The translations under genes and the position numbers were made by a program. Positions 56,543-64,000 of a stretch of 64,000 nt of DNA are shown here, in pieces (position 1 is the stretch's first letter; every line of letters starts with the position of its first letter). The stretch is from Marichromatium purpuratum 984 (lineage in GTDB: Bacteria; Pseudomonadota; Gammaproteobacteria; Chromatiales; Chromatiaceae), in NCBI RefSeq assembly GCF_000224005.2, contig NZ_CP007031.1, forward strand, positions 62,001 to 126,000. Direction: 5' to 3'. The notes under the pieces are model-generated. The model was not told where the DNA came from and did no database searches. It was given only the letters and a program-made list of their open reading frames with translations.

Positions 56543-58816
56543 TCAGGTGTCGGGGTCGGTGCGGCGCTCCAGGACCTGACTGACCGCGCGCTCGGTGAGT
56601 GGGTCCTGGCTGAGCAGTCGGGCGCTGCCCTGGCGCAGATGATTGGCGAGGCTGGTGGTGGCGAGCGTGAGGGCGTTGTCGCCCTGACGGTTGGTGAACA
56701 GATAGACGCCACGATACTCACTGACCCAGCTCAGTCGCAGCGTCTTGCGGGTTCCGCGTACGCTCTTGAACTCGACCCAGGCGCCGACCTCGAGGGCGCG
56801 CGCGAGACGCAGGTGGTGATCGGCCTCCGCGTCGTCGACATCATCGGATGCCGATGCCGATGCCGATGCCGATGCCGATGCCGATGCCGATGCCGATGCC
56901 GAGATCGTGTCCTCGGCGGTGTCCCGCGTTGTCGACGCGTTGTTCGTGTCCTCGCGATGCAGGGCCGCCATGTGTAGCCGGATCAGCTGACCGAAGAAGC
57001 TGTCCCAGGAGGTCTCCTGGTCGATACGCTCGAGTCCCTTGCGCAGCCGGGTGATGAGATCGGGCAGCAGGGTGAGCAGGCGATCGCGATCCTCCTGGGT
57101 GAGCTTGGGCTCGACCGACCACAGCAGGTCGTCCATCAGCTGCACCGCTTCCCGCCAGTCCTCGCCGTCCTCGCCGGTGTCGATGAACACGTCGACCAAC
57201 ACCTGTCGCCAATGCTCGCTGACGAAGTCGCTGATCAGTGCCGGGGCCTCCGGGTGGGCGTGCTCGGTGATGACGGCCTCGACACGTCGCTCGGCGACCT
57301 CGCGACGATCGCGTCGGGCAAGCTCGCCGAGTACCTTGCTCGCCTTGCCACGGGCCCGCGTCTCTTCCTCGTTGAGGAATTGCTCGAACGCCTGGAGCTG
57401 GCGGGCGAAGACCTCGACATCGTCATCGAAGCCGTCGACCACGCCATCGACGATGGCACGGATCCGCTCGATCAGACGCGGTTCGTCCTCCTCGCCGCGG
57501 CCGAGGCCGGAGCTGGCGATGAGATCGAGCAGTCGGCGTGCGGGGTGGCGGCGCTCGGAGAAGAAGTGCTTGTCGATCAGCGCGACCTTGAGCACCGGGA
57601 TCTGCAGCTTGGCCAGCTCGGCACGGATCCCCGCCGAGAGTTCGGGGTCCTTGAACATGGCGTCGAACAGCATCGAGACGATGTCGATGGTGAGCGCATC
57701 GACCGGGTGTGACCAGTCGGCCATGGGGGTGGCGCGGATTCGCTGCAGTGCATCGTTTTGCGCCGGGTCGATGGGCGCTGGACCGAGCCCCGGCAGCTGG
57801 CGAACGTCGCCAGCGCCGCGTTGCAGTCCGGTGAGCGCCTGGATCAGTTCGGCGATGCCGAGTGTCTGCTGGCGAGGCTGTGACTGTGCCGCCCGAGGTG
57901 TCGGCGCCATGCCCGAGGGCAGTTGGCCGGTGTTCACGGGTCGCTGACTGGCGGCTGCCTGCAGCGCCTGGGCGAGTTGTTCGAAGACGTCGCTGTTGCC
58001 GTGCTCGCCCTGGCGCTGCGCAGCTGCCGGTGTCTGCGGCTGTTCGTCGAGCGCTGGATGAGGGTCGCCGGCGTCGAGTGGCTGGCTGCGGAGCGCGCGC
58101 TGGGGACCGGCGAGTGGGATGTTGGGGAGGATGTCGGATTCGGCGAGAAAGCGGTTGAGATCGGCGTAGATGCCGGGTAGTTCGGCCGAGGTCTGGCGCT
58201 CGAACTCCTGCAGCAGGATCAGACTGAGCTGTTCGCCGACGTCGAGTGCGCCGAGCGCGTCGAGCATCGTGGTGAAGAGCGCGCGCGGGTGCAGCGGGTT
58301 GTCGTCCTGAGTGATGCGTGACAGGTGCAGCAGTGCGGCGAAGCGTCGGTCGAGTGCGGTGAGCTGCTGCGCGCAGTTGCAGGCGGCGCGTGCCGAGAGT
58401 TTGGCGATCGCCAGGTCGCGTTCGAAGTCATCGGTCTCGATCAGGCTCAGCTCGCGCGGCTCCTGGCTCGCGCGCCCGCCTTCCACGGTGGTGCCGCGCA
58501 GGGCCGCGACCGCCGACTCGAACTGTGCGACATAGGCGCTGCGGAACTGTTGCAGCAGCAGCTGGCCATGGCCGGAGAGGAAGTCCATGGCGGCGAAATA
58601 GAGTTGCTGCTGCTCGAGGCTGGTGGCACGATCGGCCATGCCGAGGAAGTCGTCGTTGGCGCTGTCGAGATGCTGGGCGAAGACGGTGGCGAGGCCGTGC
58701 GCGATACGGTCGCGACAGGCCGCGAGCAGGCTGGCTGGATCGGCCGATGCCGTGGCCTCTGGCGGGAGGTCGCGACCGGCGAGCGGGACGACGTTCGATG
58801 AGGATCTGTCGGCCAT
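56543..58816 (-). CDS. DUF1631 protein with Ser-Ala repeat and PilZ-like C-terminus
   Basis: A 757-residue, mostly helical cytoplasmic protein of the DUF1631 family, sometimes mislabelled thymidine phosphorylase. The N-terminal half has LLAACRDRIAHGLATVF and CAQQLTALDRRFAALLH; the middle has VDALTIDIVSMLFDAMFKDPELSAGIRAELAKLQIPVLKVALIDKHFFSERRHPARRLLDLIA, the most conserved family block. A Ser-Ala repeat (about residues 639-656) links to a C-terminal PilZ-like domain (LEVGAWVEFKSVRGTRKTLRLSWVSEYRGVYLFTNRQGD). The c-di-GMP arginine motif is not evident. It has no operon partner. Confidence 0.85.
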   Translation of the reverse strand: MADRSSSNVVPLAGRDLPPEATASADPASLLAACRDRIAHGLATVFAQHLDSANDDFLGMADRATSLEQQQLYFAAMDFLSGHGQLLLQQFRSAYVAQFESAVAALRGTTVEGGRASQEPRELSLIETDDFERDLAIAKLSARAACNCAQQLTALDRRFAALLHLSRITQDDNPLHPRALFTTMLDALGALDVGEQLSLILLQEFERQTSAELPGIYADLNRFLAESDILPNIPLAGPQRALRSQPLDAGDPHPALDEQPQTPAAAQRQGEHGNSDVFEQLAQALQAAASQRPVNTGQLPSGMAPTPRAAQSQPRQQTLGIAELIQALTGLQRGAGDVRQLPGLGPAPIDPAQNDALQRIRATPMADWSHPVDALTIDIVSMLFDAMFKDPELSAGIRAELAKLQIPVLKVALIDKHFFSERRHPARRLLDLIASSGLGRGEEDEPRLIERIRAIVDGVVDGFDDDVEVFARQLQAFEQFLNEEETRARGKASKVLGELARRDRREVAERRVEAVITEHAHPEAPALISDFVSEHWRQVLVDVFIDTGEDGEDWREAVQLMDDLLWSVEPKLTQEDRDRLLTLLPDLITRLRKGLERIDQETSWDSFFGQLIRLHMAALHREDTNNASTTRDTAEDTISASASASASASASASASASDDVDDAEADHHLRLARALEVGAWVEFKSVRGTRKTLRLSWVSEYRGVYLFTNRQGDNALTLATTSLANHLRQGSARLLSQDPLTERAVSQVLERRTDPDT
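56847..56900. repeat. hexanucleotide microsatellite (GATGCC)9
   Basis: Nine perfect GATGCC units inside the DUF1631 gene, read on the minus strand as alternating Ser and Ala. Length changes by slippage would keep the frame and alter linker length only. Confidence 0.95.
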
Positions 58817-58984
58817 GGTTGGTTCCAGAAGGCAAGGACGACGCAGCGCGTCCGGTCGCGCGCGCCCGAGCGCCGGGGACGAAGAAAAGGCGGTTGGCTA
58901 TGGCTCAAGTTCGCGGCCTGCAGACCCGGTCCCCTCCTCCCGGGTCTGTTCCTTCTTACGCAGAGTATATGCCGACGTGATCTT

Positions 58985-59010
58985 GCCGCTGTCAACTCGG
59001 TCACAGCGGC
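58985..59010 (-). terminator. hairpin after glmS
   Basis: An 8-bp stem (GCCGCTGT/ACAGCGGC) with a 10-base loop begins 14 bases past the glmS stop on the minus strand. Another hairpin (CAGACCCGG/CCGGGTCTG) lies about 50 bases farther on. Neither has a long T run. The rest of the 58817-59023 gap shows no gene. Confidence 0.5.
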
Positions 59011-59023
59011 GAAGGGGACATGT

Positions 59024-60856
59024 CTACTCGACGGTCACCGACTTGGCCAGGTTGCGTGGCTGATCGACGTCGGTGCCCTTGAGCACGGCGACATGGTAGG
59101 CGAGCAGCTGTAGCGGGATGGTGAAGATCAACGGGTCGAGCAGGTCATCGGTCTCGGGCAGGCGGATGACATTAACCCCATCGGTCTCGTCGAGCGGGAC
59201 CTGGAAGTCGGCGAAGACATAGAGCTGTCCGCCGCGCGCCCGGACCTCCTCGAGGTTGGACTTGAGCTTCTCGAGCAGGGCGTTGTTGGGTGCCACCGCG
59301 ACCACTGGCATCTGCTCGTCGATCAGTGCCAGCGGGCCGTGCTTGAGTTCGCCCGCGGGGTAGGCCTCGGCATGGATGTAGGAGATCTCCTTGAGCTTGA
59401 GCGCGCCCTCCATGGCGATCGGGTATTGCTCGCCACGCCCGAGAAAGAGGGTGTGCTGCTTGTCGACGAAGGACTCGGCGAGCATCGCGATCTGTTCGTC
59501 GAGCCGCAGCACCTCTTCGACCTTGAGCGGCAGCGAGCGCAGCAGCCCGACCAGCCGTGCCTCCTCGGTCTCGTCGATGTCGCGCCCGCGACCGAGCGCC
59601 AGGGTCAGCAGCAGCAGGGCGACGAGCTGGGTGGTGAAAGCCTTGGTCGAGGCCACACCGATCTCGGGACCGGCATGGGTGAGCAGTACCAGGTCGGACT
59701 CGCGCACCAGCGAGCTTTCGGGGACGTTGCAGATCGCCAGGGTGGCGCGATAGCCGCTCTGTTTCGCCTGACGCAGCGCGGCCAGGGTGTCGGCGGTCTC
59801 GCCCGACTGCGAGAGGGTGACGAACAGCGCCTGCTCGGGGACCACATGGCGGCGATAGCGGTACTCGCTGGCGACCTCGACGCTGCACGGCAGTCCGGCG
59901 AAGGCCTCGATCCAGTAACGCGCGACCTGTGCGGCGTGATAGCTGGTGCCGCAGGCGACGATGGTGACCGCCTTGATCTCGGCGAACAACGCCTCGGCCT
60001 CGTTGCCGAAGCACTCGGGGCGCAGTCGGTTGCCGCTGAGACGGTCGTCGAGGGTGTCGGCGATCGCCTGTGGTTGCTCGAAGATCTCCTTGAGCATGTA
60101 GTGGCGGTATTCGCCACGCTCGGCGGCATCGAGGGCCAGATTGGAGGTCTTGACCGGACGCTCGACCAGGTGTCCGTCGCGGTCCCAGATACGCACCCGC
60201 TCGCGGGTGAGTTCGGCGATGTCGCCCTCTTCGAGGAAGATGAAGCGATGGGTGACCGGGAGCAGGGCGAACACGTCCGAGGCGATGAAGTGCTCGCCGA
60301 AGCCGATGCCGATCACCAGTGGACTGCCCTCGCGCGCGGCCACCAGGCGCTCGGGGTCCTGGGTGTCGATCACCCCCAGGGCATAGGCGCCCTGCAGCTC
60401 TGCGGCGGTGTTGCGTACCGCCTCCAGCAGGTCGTGCCCGGCGGCGAGCTGGTCGTAGATGGCATGCACCACCACCTCGGTATCGGTCTCCGAGGTGAAG
60501 CGATGTCCGGCCTCGCGCTGCGCGGCACGCAGCTGTTCGTGGTTCTCGATGATGCCGTTGTGGACGATCGTGCAGCGGTCGCGACAGATGTGCGGATGGG
60601 CATTGTGGGTGGCCGGCTCGCCGTGGGTCGCCCAGCGGGTGTGGGCGATGCCGGTCAGTCCGGGCAGCGGATGCGCAGCGACCTCTTCGGCCAGTCGCGC
60701 GACCTTGCCGAGGGTGCGGGAGCGGTTGAGCTGGCCCGGACCCTCGAGGATGGCGATGCCCGCGGAGTCGTAGCCGCGGTATTCGAGTCGCTTCAGCCCC
60801 TCGAGCAGGATGGCCGCGACCGGGCGTTGAGCGATGGCGCCGACGATGCCGCACAT
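59024..60856 (-). CDS. glmS: glucosamine-6-phosphate synthase (isomerising)
   Basis: Makes glucosamine-6-phosphate from fructose-6-phosphate and glutamine for peptidoglycan and LPS. The 610-residue protein begins [11 protein letters not shown], with Cys2 as the glutaminase nucleophile after Met removal, and has [15 protein letters not shown] and TDTEVVVH in the glutaminase domain. Two SIS domains follow ([42 protein letters not shown]) and the C-terminus NLAKSVTVE. The upstream part of the frame is a shadow of glmU. It follows glmU by 13 bases. Confidence 0.97.
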   Translation of the reverse strand: MCGIVGAIAQRPVAAILLEGLKRLEYRGYDSAGIAILEGPGQLNRSRTLGKVARLAEEVAAHPLPGLTGIAHTRWATHGEPATHNAHPHICRDRCTIVHNGIIENHEQLRAAQREAGHRFTSETDTEVVVHAIYDQLAAGHDLLEAVRNTAAELQGAYALGVIDTQDPERLVAAREGSPLVIGIGFGEHFIASDVFALLPVTHRFIFLEEGDIAELTRERVRIWDRDGHLVERPVKTSNLALDAAERGEYRHYMLKEIFEQPQAIADTLDDRLSGNRLRPECFGNEAEALFAEIKAVTIVACGTSYHAAQVARYWIEAFAGLPCSVEVASEYRYRRHVVPEQALFVTLSQSGETADTLAALRQAKQSGYRATLAICNVPESSLVRESDLVLLTHAGPEIGVASTKAFTTQLVALLLLTLALGRGRDIDETEEARLVGLLRSLPLKVEEVLRLDEQIAMLAESFVDKQHTLFLGRGEQYPIAMEGALKLKEISYIHAEAYPAGELKHGPLALIDEQMPVVAVAPNNALLEKLKSNLEEVRARGGQLYVFADFQVPLDETDGVNVIRLPETDDLLDPLIFTIPLQLLAYHVAVLKGTDVDQPRNLAKSVTVE

Positions 60857-60869
60857 AGACTGGAACTCC

Positions 60870-62240
60870 TTAGGGTTTCGGCTGTTTCTGGGGACGCTGC
60901 CAGCCGTTGACGCTGTGCTGGCGGGCACGCGAGAGGGTGAGTTGCTCGGCCGGCGCGGCACGGGTGATCACCGATCCGGCGCCGATGGTGGCGCCCTCGC
61001 CGATGCTCACCGGCGCCACCAGGGCGCTGTTCGAGCCGATGAAGGCGCGGTCACCGATCTCGGTGCGCGACTTGGTGGCGCCATCGTAGTTGCAGGTGAT
61101 GGTGCCGGCGCCGATGTTGACCCCGGCGCCGATGGTGGCGTCCCCCAGGTAAGTCAGATGATTGGCCTTGCTGCCGGCGCCGAGTCGGGTGTTCTTGGTC
61201 TCGACGAAGTTGCCGACATGGGTGGCATCGGCCAGTTCGCTGCCCGGGCGCAATCGCGCAAAGGGACCGATGTGGGCGTCGGCGCCGACGCGGGCGCCCT
61301 CGATCACGCAATTGGCGAGGATCTCGGTGTTGGCGCCGATGGTGCAGTCGCGCAGCACGCAGTTGGGACCGATGTGGACTCCCTCGGCGATCTCGACCTC
61401 GCCCTCGATGACGACGTTGACATCGATGGTGCAGTCGCTGGCGGCGGTGAGTCTGCCGCGCAGGTCGAAGCGTGCCGGATCCCGCAGGGTGACGCCGGCG
61501 CGCATCAGCCGCTCGGCCTGCTGGCGTTGCCAGGCGCGCTCGAGCGCGGCGAGCTGGACCCGGTCGTTGACTCCGGAGACCTCGCTGAGGCTGTCGGGGC
61601 GGGCGCTGGCCACGTCCACGCCATCGGTCGCGGCCAGGGCGGTGACGTCGGTGAGGTAGTACTCGCCCTGGGCGTTGTCGTCGTCGATGCGCGAGAGCCA
61701 GTCGTCAAGACGGGCGCGATCGGCGACCAGGAAGCCCATATTCGATTCGCGGATGCGACGCTGCTGTTCGTCGGCGTCGCGCTCCTCGACGATACGCTCG
61801 ATGCGCCCCTCGGCGTCGCGCAGGATACGGCCGTAGCCGGTGGGGTCGGGCAGCTCGGCGGTGAGCAGCGCTAGCGGGCTGTCATCGGCCGCGGCGATCA
61901 GCCGTTCGAGGGTCGCCGGAGAGATCAGCGGTACGTCGCCATAAAGCACCAACACGCGGTCGAGATCGGCGAGTGCGGGCATTGCCTGCATCACCGCATG
62001 CGCGGTGCCGCGCTGCTCGGCCTGCTCGACCCAGGTGCAGGAATGGCCTTCGAGGGCCGCACGTACCTGATCGCCGGCATGGCCGTGGACGACCACGATC
62101 CGTGTCGGATCGATCGTCTCCGCCGCCTCGAGGACATGCGCGAGCAGTGGCTTGCCGGCCAGTGGATGGAGGACCTTGGGGAGTCTCGAACGCATCCGCT
62201 TGCCGAGCCCGGCGGCCAGTATCACGACGCCTAACTTCAT
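60870..62240 (-). CDS. glmU: bifunctional UDP-GlcNAc pyrophosphorylase / GlcN-1-P acetyltransferase
   Basis: Carries out the last two steps to UDP-N-acetylglucosamine. The 456-residue protein has the uridyltransferase domain ([44 protein letters not shown]) and, from about 250, a left-handed beta-helix acetyltransferase with repeated I/V-G-x4 hexapeptides ([47 protein letters not shown]). A -10-like TAGGAT on the minus strand at 62343-62348 may be its promoter. The order atpC-glmU-glmS is common in gammaproteobacteria. Confidence 0.97.
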   Translation of the reverse strand: MKLGVVILAAGLGKRMRSRLPKVLHPLAGKPLLAHVLEAAETIDPTRIVVVHGHAGDQVRAALEGHSCTWVEQAEQRGTAHAVMQAMPALADLDRVLVLYGDVPLISPATLERLIAAADDSPLALLTAELPDPTGYGRILRDAEGRIERIVEERDADEQQRRIRESNMGFLVADRARLDDWLSRIDDDNAQGEYYLTDVTALAATDGVDVASARPDSLSEVSGVNDRVQLAALERAWQRQQAERLMRAGVTLRDPARFDLRGRLTAASDCTIDVNVVIEGEVEIAEGVHIGPNCVLRDCTIGANTEILANCVIEGARVGADAHIGPFARLRPGSELADATHVGNFVETKNTRLGAGSKANHLTYLGDATIGAGVNIGAGTITCNYDGATKSRTEIGDRAFIGSNSALVAPVSIGEGATIGAGSVITRAAPAEQLTLSRARQHSVNGWQRPQKQPKP

Positions 62241-62490
62241 GCCTGAGTGATCCTCGCTGGAGTTATCGATAGGGTGAGACGCCCGTCATCTCGGGAGAGG
62301 GTGCGCCGCTGGGGGCGGTCACGGGCATCTCGCTCGGTGGCTATCCTAGCCGTCTGGGGCACGTGTCGCGAGCACTGCTGCGCGCGCGTCGTCTTGGTGT
62401 GTCGTCGCCATCTGGCTTACAGCGAGCATGCGCCGGGGGTTTCGTCAGCGTCAAGCGCGTCGTTGGCGAGAATAAGGCCCCTTGATCGAT
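62241..62490. other. glmU upstream region
   Basis: About 250 bases between the atp terminator and glmU, holding the likely glmU promoter (minus-strand TAGGAT at 62343-62348). No ORF or RNA gene was recognised. Confidence 0.45.
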
Positions 62491-62525
62491 AAAAAAACGC
62501 CCCGGCCTTGCGGGCGGGGCGTTTT
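62491..62525 (-). terminator. intrinsic terminator of the atp operon
   Basis: On the minus strand a 9-bp GC-rich stem (AACGCCCCG/CGGGGCGTT, extended by A/T pairs) with a 10-base loop runs into seven T residues, 35 bases after the atpC stop. T residues on the other side make it potentially bidirectional. Confidence 0.93.
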
Positions 62526-62559
62526 CCTCGTGCAGTGCGCCGGACGTGGCGCGAGCGAA

Positions 62560-62985
62560 TCAACCGCGCTTGGTCTTGCGCAGCTTCTCGATCGCACGCA
62601 GCTGGGCGATCGCCTCGGCCAGTTCGGCCTGGGCCTTGGCGTACTCGAACCCGGCCTGTTGTCCGGCCAGTGCCTCCTCGGCGCGACGCTTGGCCTCCTG
62701 GGCCGCCGCCTCGTCGAGGTTCGCGGCCCGGACCGCGGTGTCGGCAAGGACCGTGACCACGTTCGGCTGGACCTCGAGCATGCCGCCGGAGACGTAGAAA
62801 TGCTCCTGCTCGCCCTGCTCGTTCTCCACTCGGACGTCGCCGGGCTTGAGACGGCTGATGAAGGCGGTGTGGCGGGGCGCGATGCCCACCTCACCCACTT
62901 CCGCGCTGGCGTACACCATGGTCGCCTGCCCGGAGTGGATGGCGCCCTCTGCGCTCACGATATCGACGTGGATCGTCATTGCCAT
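62560..62985 (-). CDS. atpC: ATP synthase epsilon subunit
   Basis: The regulatory epsilon subunit of the F1 rotor. The 141-residue protein has the N-terminal beta-sandwich ([72 protein letters not shown]) and the C-terminal helical hairpin ([41 protein letters not shown]) that inhibits ATP hydrolysis. The ATG at 62985 has GGAG 7 bases upstream; another ATG is two codons later. It is 12 bases after atpD and is followed by the operon terminator. Confidence 0.97.
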   Translation of the reverse strand: MAMTIHVDIVSAEGAIHSGQATMVYASAEVGEVGIAPRHTAFISRLKPGDVRVENEQGEQEHFYVSGGMLEVQPNVVTVLADTAVRAANLDEAAAQEAKRRAEEALAGQQAGFEYAKAQAELAEAIAQLRAIEKLRKTKRG

Positions 62986-62997
62986 GGGTGGTCTCCG

Positions 62998-64000
<1,003 letters not shown>

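Noticed and set aside
56847-56900. On/off phase variation by the GATGCC repeat
   Set aside because: The unit is six bases, so gain or loss keeps the reading frame.
59023-59063. A plus-strand [13 protein letters not shown] peptide that resembles hits seen near RNA genes
   Set aside because: It is the reverse of the glmS C-terminus (NLAKSVTVE); no tRNA or rRNA fold is present.

Overview
This window is high-GC DNA (roughly two thirds G+C, with almost all third codon positions G or C). It looks like a gammaproteobacterial purple sulfur bacterium of the Chromatiaceae, with a Marichromatium- or Allochromatium-like gene content. That is an inference. It rests on a molybdenum nitrogenase accessory unit under NifA/sigma-54 control, [NiFe]-hydrogenase maturation genes, a cysteine-pair ArsR regulator of the sulfide/persulfide-sensing type, a Tyr/Gly/Pro-rich exported protein resembling sulfur-globule proteins, and gammaproteobacterial orders such as hisI-hisE-tatABC and atpDC-glmU-glmS. 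No photosynthesis gene, tRNA, rRNA, CRISPR array, transposase or prophage was seen. About 60 genes fill most of the sequence.

Layout. 1-4.1 kb: the end of an ion permease, then (minus strand) nifB-ferredoxin-nifQ-draG behind a sigma-54 promoter with two NifA sites. 4.5-8.5 kb: typA, a DUF2939 protein, prolyl aminopeptidase and dtd. 8.5-8.8 kb: a composite repeat element. 8.9-13.1 kb: hisB-hisA-hisI-hisE and tatABC, with hisH and hisF missing from their usual places and a long TatC tail. 13.2-16.8 kb: LysR and XRE regulators, a Cache protein and a PAP2 phosphatase. 16.8-20.4 kb (minus): hupK-hypC-hypD-hypE. 20.6-25.7 kb: a methyltransferase, a TPR protein, a second composite repeat, then a histidine kinase, a REC-PAS response regulator and an ArsR repressor. 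25.8-26.6 kb: speE.

26.7-33.8 kb: a Fur-boxed locus of TonB-dependent receptor, two half-size ABC transporters and a LCM-type methyltransferase. It looks like a metallophore uptake system and is the best candidate here for an undescribed system. 33.8-37.9 kb (minus): torF-type porin, glnK and two amt genes behind an NtrC/sigma-54 promoter. 38.1-42.4 kb: ubiK, comM, an ABC-F ATPase and a second DUF2939 protein. 42.6-50.1 kb: glgP, glutamate dehydrogenase, speA, hypA and hypB. 50.1-56.4 kb: the sulfur-globule-like protein, a DUF302 protein, two glycosyltransferase genes, an epimerase and a choice-of-anchor-L surface protein. 56.5-64 kb (minus): a DUF1631 protein with a Ser-Ala microsatellite, glmS, glmU, a terminator, atpC and partial atpD.

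Together the genes describe a nitrogen-fixing, hydrogen-metabolising cell. Ammonium status controls nitrogenase by transcription (NifA, NtrC), by uptake (Amt/GlnK) and probably after translation (DraG). Iron status probably controls the receptor/ABC locus, and sulfur redox state may control the ArsR operon. All functions are read from sequence and family knowledge; no searches were run.
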